Part shown: one piece after another, positions 54,501 through 61,860 of the stretch
How positions within the stretch are numbered: position 1 is the first letter of the stretch
Layout: each line of letters starts with the position of its first letter
Origin: Streptomyces sp. TLI_146
Lineage (GTDB): Bacteria; Actinomycetota; Actinomycetes; Streptomycetales; Streptomycetaceae
DNA: 64,000 bases
Assembly (NCBI RefSeq): GCF_002846415.1
Contig: NZ_PJMX01000001.1
Span: 5,208,001-5,272,000 of the forward strand
Reading direction: 5' to 3'
Translations under genes and position numbers: made by a program
Notes under the pieces: model-generated
Database searches by the model: none
The model's input: only the letters and a program-made list of their open reading frames with translations
What the model was told of the DNA's origin: nothing

Positions 54501-57500
54501 ACCGTCACGGGCGAGACCCGCACCACGTACGACACCAGCGCGTACGGCGCCGCGCCCGTCGCGGGCAAGGCGATGCCCTCCAAGATCGAGGAGCTGGACC
54601 ACTACAGCGCCGGTCTGCCGGTGTACGTCACCACCTCCACCGCGCTCTACGACGCGTACGGGCGGATGACGCAGACCACGGACGCGGCGCAGGCGAAGAC
54701 CCTCACCGCGTACACCCCGGCGACCGGCGCCCAGCCCACGACGGTGAAGACCACCGACAACAAGGGCTTCACCACCAGCGTCGACCTCGACGGGCTGCGC
54801 GGGCTCACGGTGAAGGCGACCGACGCCAACGGCCGCGTCACCAGCCAGGAGTACGACGCGCTCGGGCAGCTCACCGCCGCCTGGAAGCCGGGCCGGGTCA
54901 AGCCCGCCTCGGCCGACGTCACCTTCTCCTACCAGGTGCGCAACGACGGCCCCACCGCCGTCACCTCCAACACGCTCCTGGAGAGCGGCAAGTACCGCAA
55001 GGCGGTCACCCTCTACGACGGTCTGCTGCGCAAGCGGCAGACCCAGACCGAGGCGTACGGCGGCACGGGCCGGCTGATCACGGACACGTTCTACGACAGC
55101 CAGGGCCGCGCCTACAAGGACAACGCCGAGTACTACAACGACCAGCCGGTCGCGACCGCCGTCTTCGCGGTGGCCGACAGCCAGGTCCCGGCGCAGACCG
55201 TGACCGAGTTCGACGGCCTGGGCCGTACCACCGCGAACATCGCGGTCACCAAGGGCACCGAGCGGTGGCGCACGAGCACCACCTACGGCGGCAATTGGAC
55301 GGCGACCGTCCCGCCGAGCGGGGCCACCGCCACGCTGGTGGTCAACAACGCCCACGACAAGCCGGTGGAGCTGCGCCAGTACAAGGACGGCAACCCGGTC
55401 ATCGGGGCGAGCCCCGACAAGTACGAGGCGCTGAAGTACACCTACGACACCGCCGACCGCCTCACCAAGGCGGTGGACGCGGCGGGCAACACCTGGTCGG
55501 CCACCTTCGACCTGCGCGGCCGCCAGATCGCCTCGTCGGACCCGGACAAGGGCGCGGTCTCCACGACGTTCACGCCCGACGGCAAGACGGCGACGACCAA
55601 GGACGCCCGGGGCACGGTTCTGGCGTACACCTACGACGAGATCGGCCGTCCCACCAGCCTGCGCAAGGACAGCGACACCGGCCCCAAGCTGGCCGAGTGG
55701 ACGTACGACTCGCTGACCGGCGGCAAGAAGATGCTGAGCTCGTCGACCCGCTGGGACAACGGCAACGCCTACACCACGGCCGTCAAGGGCTATGACGCGG
55801 CGGGCCGGGCCACCGGTTCGGTGATCACGGTTCCGGCGGCCGAGGGCAAGCTCCAGGGCACCTACGAGTTCAGCTCCACGTTCACGCCGAACACGGGCCT
55901 GGCCAACACCACCACCTTCCCGGCCGGCGGCGGGCTGCCCGCCGAGACGGTCCGCCAGGGCTACTCGGACTACGGTCTGGCGACCACGGTCGGCAACGGC
56001 ACGGACGTGTACTCGCTGGGCAACCAGTACTCGCCGTCCGGCGACCTCCTTCAGACCGTGCTCGGCTCGGTCGGCGCCCGCACGGTCCAGACGTTCACCT
56101 ACGAGGAGGACACCAAGCGCCTGAGCAGCGTGGTCAACGACCGCGAGACGCAGGGTCCGCAGACCATCGACAACAAGGTCTACAGCTACGACCCGGCGGG
56201 CAACATCACCCGCATCCGCAACGACCGCGACGACAAGACGGTCACCGACACGCAGTGCTTCACGTACGATTTCGCGGCGCGGCTCTCGCACGCGTGGACG
56301 GGCACGGACGACTGCGCGCTGAAGCCGTCGACGGACGCCCGCCCGAAGGTGGGCGGCATCGACCCGTACTGGTACTCGTACACGTACGACACGGTCGGCA
56401 ACCGGGCCTCCGAGGTCCAGCACGACGTCACCGGCGACACCACCAAGGACGTCCGGCGCGGCTACTCCTACCCGCAGCCGGGCGAGACCCGGCCGCACGG
56501 CATGGACACGGTCGGCATCACCGGACCCGGGGCGCGCACCGACTCGTTCGAGTACGACGCCTCCGGCAACACCACCCGCCGGGTGACGGCCGCCGGTGAC
56601 CAGCAGCTGACCTGGGACGCGGAGGGCAACCTCGCCTCCTCGACGCTCGGCGGCCAGACGTCCACGTTCCTCTACGACGCGGACGGCTCCCGGCTGCTGC
56701 GCCGGGACCCGGGTGCGGTGACGCTGTACCTGGGCGCCGAGGAGCTGACGCTGACCAAGTCGAGCAACACGGTGAGCGGTGTGCGCTACTACGACGCGGG
56801 CAACGCCACGGTCGCGCGCGGCTCGGACGGCTCGATCACCTATCTGCTCGGCGACCACCAGGGCACCGACGAGGTGGCGGTCGACTCGGTGACGCTCAGC
56901 GTCACCCGGCGCGCCTCCGGCCCGTTCGGCACCCCGCGCGGCACCCAGCCGCAGACGGGCTGGCCGGGCGACCGGGGCTTCGTGGGCGGCACCACCGACA
57001 AGTCCACGGGCCTGACCCACATGGGCGCGCGCGAGTACGACGCGGCCAACGGCCGGTTCGCCTCGGTGGACCCGGTCATGGACCTGTCCGACCCGCAGCA
57101 GATCAACGGGTACGCGTACGCCAACAACTCGCCGGTCACCGACAGCGACCCGAGCGGCGCGTTCCACATCGGCCACATCTTCAAGAAGATCAAGCACGCG
57201 GTGAAGAAGGTCATCCGTTACCTCAAGAAGACCGTCCGGCACATCGTGCACAAGGTCGTCCACCACCTCAAGTCGGCCTACGCGCGCGCCAAGCGGGCCA
57301 TGTGGTCGCACGGCGAGAAGGGCACCCAGTTCGGCCACTTCAACGTGGGCAAGGGTCCCGACCGGGGCATCATCATGATGAAGTTCTTCATCCACACCAA
57401 GGACGCGATGAAGATCCCGGGCCTGGGCTACCAGCTGCTCGGCGACAACCGGGAGTACACCACGGACCCGGACGCGGCCTACCGCATGGTCCTGTTCTGG

Positions 57501-58022
57501 GACACCGCCACGGGTGACGTGACCTTCAAGGTCTCGCCGTCCCACACCAAGCCGTCCACCAAGCACGTCTCGTCGTACCTGATGAGCCAGGCGGGCGGCG
57601 GTCCCGGATACGACATCGAGTCGCCGTCGAGGATGATCCCGGCGGACCCGCTGTCGCTCAACGAGTACCCCTCGGAGAGCGTCACCGGACGCAACATCGT
57701 GAACTACAGCTTCCTCGGCAAGTACCACTCGAACTCGTCCAAGCTCGATCTGGGCATAGCGGGGGTGAACAGTCTGATGCCGCTGTTCTCGGTCGACACC
57801 CATGTGACGATCGCGGCCAACAAGGGTTCGGTGACCGTGACCCGCAAGGGCGATCACTACCCCGACATGGAGGTCGTCCAGTACCGTCGGGCGCAGAAGC
57901 CGCTGGTCGTGGCCCACGACCGGATGGACAACGTCTCGGGGCTCGACTCGATGCCCTGGTACGGCAACAAGGACATGCGGTACTGGAACTCCGCCCAATG
58001 CCTGAAGGACCCGCCGAAGTGA
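51564..58022 (+). CDS. Secreted RHS/YD-repeat protein with an unrecognised C-terminal domain
   Basis: 2152 aa from the GTG at 51564 (GGAGAG upstream). Signal peptide: basic start, then AALGAVTASALLVTLLPTVA. Residues about 290-330 show the RHS entry motif WEYPLQVPPVPGDLTPKLAL. YD repeats run from about 1020 to 1750 (YDAYGRMTQTTD, YDAAGRATGS, YDPAGNITRIR). The RHS core is at about 1762-1865 (LLGDHQGTDEV ... GLTHMGAREYDAANGRFASV ... DSDPSG). After DPSG (residue 1865) the C-terminal region of 287 residues is distinct: a Lys/His-rich helix (FKKIKHAVKKVIRYLKKTVR), then a beta-rich domain (GIIMMKFFIHTKDA, GDNREYTTDPDAAYRMVLFW, DHYPDMEVVQY). The RHS shell should encapsulate this tail. The stop overlaps the next start by GTGA. 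Confidence 0.88.
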   Translation: MTRSRVGTGRFDEDSGGGRRGRATAALGAVTASALLVTLLPTVAAAAGKVDFSVRSVQKTASVTGSELGGSSSGAKSETARRPWRAPKVTWPKAGDSEVDLGRVAADALAKSAAGRSVAGSRHAAAPGSPVGVAPLAPKSAKGAAPAKVRVRMGDRKAADRLGLDGVVLGVARDDRGTAAGRASVQLDYNAFRGAYGADWASRLRLVQLPSCALTTPEKAECRTVTPLASRNDAKAGLLSAEVEVAPDAAAGGASGVAARSGSGAGAFTVLAATATPDGANGDFKATSLSPSGSWAAGGNEGGFSWEYPLQVPPVPGDLTPKLALGYSSSGVDGRTAATNNQPSAIGEGWSMEMGFIERQYMACKDDSGTGTNAPAKSGDLCWRSDNAVMSLNGSSTPLVKTGTGDVWRPADDDGSRIERVKGTATDTNNGDDDNEYWKVTTLDGTQYWFGKNRLPGWATGKTETGSAYTVPVYGNHTGEPGHAAAFTDSVRNQAWRWNLDYVVDPHGNAMALFYTQEKNAYAKNSGGSTTTKPKADASYARAGYLDHIEYGHRAGQVYAAQPAAKVNFAMGDRCLGTATDCAFDKAHASNWPDTPVDEVCTVGADCLNGSPSFWSKKRLTSVSTQVLKGTGYVDIDTWTLGQSFPGTGDTGGNGLWLDSIVRTGKAGGTALSNPAVTFGGTLMPNRVDASEGRPPLNKYRITKVSSEYGADTLVEYSPTECTYASPPDEATNTKRCYPNWWTPEGGSQPVKDWFHKYVVTKVTEDDKVAGTDSEVTEYEYLGGIAWAKDTSEFTLDKHRTYSDYRGYGKVRTRTGTTNRTLSETTYLRGIDGAQVADSFGALYTDAEQYSGRELESVSYDKDGGKIVESSVEKPWSKLTATQTRPGTTDLHAYQADTETTTGRSLMDDGSWQTTRSTDTFDAYGQTLTTSDEGDVAVSGDEQCTRTTYVTPDTTNHLISYVADEQKSSTTCGTAPSASTVTGETRTTYDTSAYGAAPVAGKAMPSKIEELDHYSAGLPVYVTTSTALYDAYGRMTQTTDAAQAKTLTAYTPATGAQPTTVKTTDNKGFTTSVDLDGLRGLTVKATDANGRVTSQEYDALGQLTAAWKPGRVKPASADVTFSYQVRNDGPTAVTSNTLLESGKYRKAVTLYDGLLRKRQTQTEAYGGTGRLITDTFYDSQGRAYKDNAEYYNDQPVATAVFAVADSQVPAQTVTEFDGLGRTTANIAVTKGTERWRTSTTYGGNWTATVPPSGATATLVVNNAHDKPVELRQYKDGNPVIGASPDKYEALKYTYDTADRLTKAVDAAGNTWSATFDLRGRQIASSDPDKGAVSTTFTPDGKTATTKDARGTVLAYTYDEIGRPTSLRKDSDTGPKLAEWTYDSLTGGKKMLSSSTRWDNGNAYTTAVKGYDAAGRATGSVITVPAAEGKLQGTYEFSSTFTPNTGLANTTTFPAGGGLPAETVRQGYSDYGLATTVGNGTDVYSLGNQYSPSGDLLQTVLGSVGARTVQTFTYEEDTKRLSSVVNDRETQGPQTIDNKVYSYDPAGNITRIRNDRDDKTVTDTQCFTYDFAARLSHAWTGTDDCALKPSTDARPKVGGIDPYWYSYTYDTVGNRASEVQHDVTGDTTKDVRRGYSYPQPGETRPHGMDTVGITGPGARTDSFEYDASGNTTRRVTAAGDQQLTWDAEGNLASSTLGGQTSTFLYDADGSRLLRRDPGAVTLYLGAEELTLTKSSNTVSGVRYYDAGNATVARGSDGSITYLLGDHQGTDEVAVDSVTLSVTRRASGPFGTPRGTQPQTGWPGDRGFVGGTTDKSTGLTHMGAREYDAANGRFASVDPVMDLSDPQQINGYAYANNSPVTDSDPSGAFHIGHIFKKIKHAVKKVIRYLKKTVRHIVHKVVHHLKSAYARAKRAMWSHGEKGTQFGHFNVGKGPDRGIIMMKFFIHTKDAMKIPGLGYQLLGDNREYTTDPDAAYRMVLFWDTATGDVTFKVSPSHTKPSTKHVSSYLMSQAGGGPGYDIESPSRMIPADPLSLNEYPSESVTGRNIVNYSFLGKYHSNSSKLDLGIAGVNSLMPLFSVDTHVTIAANKGSVTVTRKGDHYPDMEVVQYRRAQKPLVVAHDRMDNVSGLDSMPWYGNKDMRYWNSAQCLKDPPK

Positions 58023-58381
58023 CCCACGCACCCTGGTTCCCGCGCTGCGCGGCTCGCTACCTCCCGCTCTGCGCGGCCGGCTGGTTCCTCGCGATGGCAC
58101 TGACCCCGCGAGGGGCGCTGTCCTTCGGGGAGCAGCTGGCGGACGGCGTGAACCTCATGCTGTTCGTGGCGGCCGTCTCGCTGTTCCTGCTCCTCCTCCT
58201 GGGCCTGCTCAAGAGGTACGGAACGCCGGGCGGCTTCCGCACGGCGGCAGCCTTCCTGCTGCTCATGCCGGTGCTGCCGCTGGCACTGGGCGGCGGGGGA
58301 GCGCTGTTCGGGATCATGCTCCTCACCCAGGTGGTCTTCGCGACGGCGGTCATGCCGAAGCCGGAGCTGCTGGCGGTGTAG
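58019..58381 (+). CDS. Small integral membrane protein coupled to the RHS protein (candidate immunity)
   Basis: 120 aa from the GTG at 58019, overlapping the RHS stop as GTGA. Hydrophobic segments: YLPLCAAGWFLAMALTP, VNLMLFVAAVSLFLLLLLGL, AAAFLLLMPVLPLALGGG and LFGIMLLTQVVFATAVM, so four membrane helices are likely, with basic loops (LLKRYGTPGGFR). I recognise no family. Translational coupling to a secreted RHS protein with a variable-looking tail is the usual arrangement of an immunity gene; a membrane immunity would fit a toxin acting on the membrane or cell envelope. This is inference. A hairpin terminator follows. Confidence 0.65.
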   Translation: MTHAPWFPRCAARYLPLCAAGWFLAMALTPRGALSFGEQLADGVNLMLFVAAVSLFLLLLLGLLKRYGTPGGFRTAAAFLLLMPVLPLALGGGGALFGIMLLTQVVFATAVMPKPELLAV

Positions 58382-58395
58382 GCACGTGAATGGGG

Positions 58396-58431
58396 GAGGG
58401 GCCCGGCGCCGAGGGTGGCGCCGGGCCCCTC
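58396..58431 (+). terminator. Hairpin terminator after the RHS operon
   Basis: A perfect 15-bp stem (GAGGGGCCCGGCGCC with its complement) and a 6-nt loop begin 15 nt after the membrane protein gene; a short GTCGTTTCG tail follows. Confidence 0.7.
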
Positions 58432-58701
58432 GTCGTTTCGGAAGTACGCCCACGGCCGAAGAGGTTCCGGGCGGGAGCGGTTCCGCTTCCGGGGACTTGA
58501 CGCGCCCGAGCTCGCAATTCCCGGAAGCGGGATTGATTTACTCGGCCAGCCGGGCCGAAACGCGGGGGGTGAATTGCGCCCCGCCCCGGCCATCCTCATT
58601 CCCGCCGTACGACGTGAAGTCCCCGTTACGGAACGGGCAAAGGCCACCTAGGTTGGGGCTCGCTCGATCAAAGCCGTCCCCTTGTGAACCCAGGAGGATT
58701 C
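58432..58701. other. Intergenic region before the lectin gene
   Basis: 270 bp without a convincing gene. It contains GGTTCCGGGCGGGAGCGGTT with nearby TTCCGGGG copies (58463-58498) and an AT-rich patch GATTGATTTACTCGG. The promoter of the lectin gene should lie here but I cannot place it firmly. Confidence 0.4.
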
Positions 58702-59139
58702 ATGGCAGCCGAGTTCCTCACCCACGGCACGTACGCGATCAAGAACGCCGCGTACCAGGACCGCGTGATCGACGTGCGCGACGCCCGCCCCGAGCCGAAC
58801 ACCCCGATCATCGGCTACAGCTACCACAAGGGCGAGAACCAGCAGTGGGAGGTCGAGCAGTTCCCCGGCAACGTCTACCAGCTCAGGAGCAAGCTCACCG
58901 CCGGTGGCACCCCGATCTTCTTCGCGCAGAGCATCATCAGGGTCTACCCGCCGATGATCGCCACCCAGCCGTACGGCCAGCAGTGGTCGATCGAGCCCGT
59001 CGGCGACAACCTGTTCCGCATCCACTTCCCGTACATGGACGGCGTGGCAACGCTGCCTGACGAGAAGGAAAAGACCCAGCTCATCATCGAGCCCTGGGAA
59101 GGCCGCGAAAACCAGAAGTGGCGGTTCGAGAACGTCTGA
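58702..59139 (+). CDS. Signal-less beta-trefoil (ricin B-like) lectin
   Basis: 145 aa from the ATG at 58702 with a perfect AGGAGG 4 nt upstream, predicting high expression. Three QxW-type repeats mark the three lobes of a beta-trefoil: ENQQWEVEQFPGN, YGQQWSIEPVGDN and ENQKWRFENV, spaced about 45-55 residues. The start GTYAIKNAAYQDRVIDVRDA and the compact size resemble cytosolic fungal ricin-B-like lectins more than secreted bacterial lectin modules. There is no signal peptide, so it acts inside the cell or is released on lysis. The ligand is unknown. It has its own canonical terminator and stands alone. Confidence 0.8.
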   Translation: MAAEFLTHGTYAIKNAAYQDRVIDVRDARPEPNTPIIGYSYHKGENQQWEVEQFPGNVYQLRSKLTAGGTPIFFAQSIIRVYPPMIATQPYGQQWSIEPVGDNLFRIHFPYMDGVATLPDEKEKTQLIIEPWEGRENQKWRFENV

Positions 59140-59160
59140 TCCTGACGGCTCGAAAGCGGG

Positions 59161-59202
59161 GCGGCTGCGCCGACTTACAAAGTCGGCGCAGCCGCTTTTT
59201 TT
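59161..59202 (+). terminator. Canonical Rho-independent terminator of the lectin gene
   Basis: A perfect 16-bp stem (GCGGCTGCGCCGACTT with its complement), loop ACA and seven T residues; such a textbook form is uncommon in this genome type. It also faces the convergent DUF397 gene, whose stop is 4 nt beyond. Confidence 0.9.
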
Positions 59203-59205
59203 GTT

Positions 59206-59448
59206 TTACCGTGTGGCGTACGAGACGAATGCGGCCCAGGCGGTGGGGAGTACGGTGATTTCCGGGCCCGGGGTGTTCTTTGAGTCGCGGATGTGGATGG
59301 CGGAGGGGTGGGCCGCCACCTCGACGCACTCACCGCCTTCGGCGCCGCTGTAGCTCGACTTGCGCCAGTCGTAAGCGACTTCGATGCATGCGCCGCCCTC
59401 GCCGTCGCTGTAACTGCTCTTGAACCAGGAAAGTTCAGTGGTGTTCAT
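59206..59448 (-). CDS. DUF397 protein
   Basis: 80 aa with two copies of the DUF397 motif: WFKSSYSDGEGGACIEVAYD and WRKSSYSGAEGGECVEVAAH, then IHIRDSKNTPGPEITV and WAAFVSYA. Its ATG overlaps the stop of the XRE/DUF5753 gene (ATGA). Such pairs are a hallmark of Streptomyces: the HTH protein and its small DUF397 partner appear to work as a regulator/antagonist module, as in WhiJ- and AbaA-type loci. The DUF397 protein here has tandem motifs, where single ones are also common. Confidence 0.92.
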   Translation of the reverse strand: MNTTELSWFKSSYSDGEGGACIEVAYDWRKSSYSGAEGGECVEVAAHPSAIHIRDSKNTPGPEITVLPTAWAAFVSYATR

Positions 59449-60278
59449 CGTTCTCCCAGCATCTTCTCGATCAGGGACAGAGACTCCCGGGGCGTGAGAG
59501 CCTGCGCTCGGATGATCCCATAGCGTTCGATGAAGACGCGGGCTTCCTCTGGATCGGTGATCAGCCGAGGGTGTCCGTAGATCTCCGTATATGCCACCGG
59601 CTGTCGCCCCTTGGGGGTCAACAGGATGAACGGCCCACCCAGGCCGGGGTGTTCCTCCCTGTCAGTAGGCATCACCTGCAGTTCGACCGTCCGCAGTGTG
59701 CCGACCCGCAGCAGCTGTCGCAGCTGATCCTGCTGCACGGCTCGGCCGCCAACTGGCCTCTGTAGTACGGACTCCTCCATCACGAAGCTGAAGGTCGGTG
59801 CGGGCCAGCGTTCGAAGATCTGCTGCCGGGCCAGCCGGTCAGCCACTCGCTTCTCGATCGTTGCGTCGTCCAGCAGCGGGCGGCGGTGCCTGAAGACGGC
59901 TCGGGCGTAATCCTCGGTCTGCAGCAGCCCAGGAACCGCCAGCGTGCTGTAGTCGTGCAGGGATACGGCCTCCGCCTCCGCCTTGGCGTAATCCCGAAAC
60001 CAACCCGGATGCCGCACCCGCGCCTTCGTCTGCGCCTTCTCGATCGACTTCTTCACCGCGATCAGCAAGCCGCCCGCGTTCAGGATCTTGTCCGCCTTCT
60101 CAAGGAAGTCCGGCTGCGGGACCCGTACACCCCGCTCGATCGACGAGATCTGACTCTCCGTGTACCCGACCAGACGGCCGAACTCCCGCTGCGTCAGCCC
60201 GGCCCGTATCCGCAGCACCTTGATCTGCTCGCCCACGGCGGTGAACAGGTCCGAGGTGGTGTCCTCTTCCTCCTCCAT
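59445..60278 (-). CDS. XRE/DUF5753 regulator (WhiJ-like)
   Basis: 277 aa from the ATG at 60278, preceded by GGAGGGG; an ATG at 60290 is less likely. N-terminal HTH_31/XRE domain: IKVLRIRAGLTQREFGRLVG, then YTESQISSIERGVRVPQPDF. The C-terminal DUF5753 domain includes SLHDYSTLAVPGLLQTEDYA, DRLARQQIFERWPAPTFSFV and MEESVLQRPVGG. The family is expanded in Streptomyces and linked to development and antibiotic control with a DUF397 partner; here that partner is encoded directly downstream, and an RsbW-like ATPase gene is divergent. Targets unknown. Confidence 0.92.
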   Translation of the reverse strand: MEEEEDTTSDLFTAVGEQIKVLRIRAGLTQREFGRLVGYTESQISSIERGVRVPQPDFLEKADKILNAGGLLIAVKKSIEKAQTKARVRHPGWFRDYAKAEAEAVSLHDYSTLAVPGLLQTEDYARAVFRHRRPLLDDATIEKRVADRLARQQIFERWPAPTFSFVMEESVLQRPVGGRAVQQDQLRQLLRVGTLRTVELQVMPTDREEHPGLGGPFILLTPKGRQPVAYTEIYGHPRLITDPEEARVFIERYGIIRAQALTPRESLSLIEKMLGER

Positions 60279-60399
60279 GCACCCCTCCATGGGTCACGGG
60301 CGAAGACTCGTACAGGGCAGGCGCCGGACCCGTACAGAAAAGCCGGTGTCGGGCCGACGACCCTGTTCAGCGTACGCACACCTCGTCACGCTCGGTGAC

Positions 60400-60828
60400 A
60401 TGAATCCGCAAATCACCACCCCCACGGTCGAGTTCGCGCGGCGGTTCAGCAGTACGCGCAGAGGCGCGCGGCTCGCCCGGATCCTCGCGCTGGGGCAGCT
60501 CGACGCCTGGGGCGTGCCGCACGACAGCGAGGGGTCCGACACCGCCGCCCTGATCGTGGCCGAGCTGGCGGCGAACGCCGTGCTCCACGGACGCGTACCG
60601 GGCCGGGACTTCGAACTCCGGCTCGTACTCGGCACGGTACTCCGCATCGAGGTGACGGACACCAGGGCCGACCGCCTGCCGCACCGCCCGGAGCCGGTGG
60701 GGGAGGACGAGGGCGGGCGGGGCCTGCTGCTGGTCGAGGCGCTGGCGAGGGCGTGGGGGGTGGACGGGAGGACGCCGGGGAAGACGGTGTGGGCGGAAGT
60801 GGACCTGGGCGCTACGGCGCGTTCGTGA
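60400..60828 (+). CDS. RsbW-like ATP-binding protein (anti-sigma factor-type kinase fold)
   Basis: 142 aa from the ATG at 60400. GHKL/HATPase_c_2 fold with N-box DTAALIVAELAANAVLHG, the G1-like IEVTDTRADRLPHRP and the G2 box EDEGGRGLLLVEALARAWG. This fits the small Streptomyces ATP-binding proteins that occur beside XRE/DUF5753-DUF397 pairs and are relatives of anti-sigma kinases. The third member of that module here, on the opposite strand, supports the call. Its partner sigma or anti-anti-sigma protein is not in the window. The 3' end overlaps the convergent GlxA-type gene by 17 bp. Confidence 0.88.
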   Translation: MNPQITTPTVEFARRFSSTRRGARLARILALGQLDAWGVPHDSEGSDTAALIVAELAANAVLHGRVPGRDFELRLVLGTVLRIEVTDTRADRLPHRPEPVGEDEGGRGLLLVEALARAWGVDGRTPGKTVWAEVDLGATARS

Positions 60829-61768
60829 ACGAGCGGCGGTAGGAGCGGGGCGGCACTCCCCGGCGGCGTACGAACTGCTCGCGCAGGACGGCGGCGCTGC
60901 CGTAGCCGACCCGGCGGGCGATCTCCTCGACGGGCAGGTCCGTGGTCTCCAGGAGCTCTTCGGCGCTGCTCAGACGCAGACTGCGCAGCCAGGCGTGCGG
61001 GGTGGTGCCGGTCGCGGCGGTGAAGCGGCGGGCGAAGGAGCGCTTGCTCATCAGGGCGCGCCGGGCCAACTCCGCGACCGGAAGCGGCTCGTGGAGGTGG
61101 GCGCGGGCCCAGGCGAGGACCTCGGCGAGCCGGTCGTCCTGGCCGTCCTCGGGGACGGGGGCGGCCAGGTACTGGGCCTGTCCGCCCTCGCGGTGGGAGG
61201 GCAGCACCATGTCCCGGGAGACGGCGTTGGCGGTGGCGGCTCCGTACTCCCGCCGCAGCAGGTGCAGGCACAGGTCGAAGCCCGCGGCGGCGCCCGCGCC
61301 CGTGATCACCCGCCCCTCGTCGATGTAGAGGGCGTCGGGCTCGACGGTGACGTCCGGGTGGCGGTCGGCCAGCAGGTCGGCGAACCGCCAGTGGGTGGTG
61401 GCCCGGCGGCCGTCGAGCAGCCCGGCGGCGGCGAGCGCGAAGGTGCCGACGCAGTGGGCGGCGACGAGTGCGCCGTGCTCGTACGCCGTCGAGAGCGCGT
61501 CGAGTACGGCGGGGCCGGGCGGCGTACGGAACTCCGCGCCCGGGAGGGCGATCACCAGATCCGCGGCGGCGAGCCGGTCCAGGCCGTGCGTGAGGGCGAG
61601 CGGGACGCCGAGGTCGGTGGGGACGGGGCCGGGCCGCTCGGCGCACAGGGCGAAGTCGAAGCCGGGCAGCGCCTCACCGTGCGGGCCGAACACCTCGCTC
61701 ACGATGCCGACGGCGAGCATGCCGACTCCTGGCGGGACGTACGCGGCGACGGTCGTGAAGGGCGGCAC
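60812..61768 (-). CDS. GlxA-type transcriptional regulator (DJ-1/PfpI plus AraC HTH)
   Basis: 318 aa, GTG start at 61768. The N-terminal half is a DJ-1/PfpI-like domain: VGMLAVGIVSEVFGPHG, VIALPGAEFRTPPGP and the nucleophile-elbow region VAAHCVGTFALAAAGLLDGR with Cys. The C-terminal third is an AraC double HTH (LARRALMSKRSFARRFTAAT, then IARRVGYGSAAVLREQFVRR). It matches the GlxA/FtrA group; the amidase-like fold usually senses a ligand rather than catalysing. It diverges from an MBL-fold hydrolase gene that it may control. Confidence 0.9.
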   Translation of the reverse strand: MPPFTTVAAYVPPGVGMLAVGIVSEVFGPHGEALPGFDFALCAERPGPVPTDLGVPLALTHGLDRLAAADLVIALPGAEFRTPPGPAVLDALSTAYEHGALVAAHCVGTFALAAAGLLDGRRATTHWRFADLLADRHPDVTVEPDALYIDEGRVITGAGAAAGFDLCLHLLRREYGAATANAVSRDMVLPSHREGGQAQYLAAPVPEDGQDDRLAEVLAWARAHLHEPLPVAELARRALMSKRSFARRFTAATGTTPHAWLRSLRLSSAEELLETTDLPVEEIARRVGYGSAAVLREQFVRRRGVPPRSYRRSFTNAP

Positions 61769-61860
61769 GGGGAGCAGTCTGGCACGGCTGGCAGGAATCC
61801 TGCGGTCGGCGGCAGGTGTGCCACTCGTGGGAGGGCCGCGCGCCCGGAAGGATCAAAGCC

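Noticed and set aside
57159..58019. RHS C-terminal domain as a known nuclease, deaminase or ADP-ribosyltransferase toxin
   Set aside because: I looked for HNH, EndoU-type, deaminase (HxE/PCxxC) and ART motifs by eye and saw none, so I leave the function open.
51573..58100. A 2175-codon open frame antisense to the RHS gene
   Set aside because: High GC at third codon positions leaves the antisense frame open. The translation is Arg/Gly/Val-rich without any domain, while the plus strand shows clear YD repeats and an RHS core.
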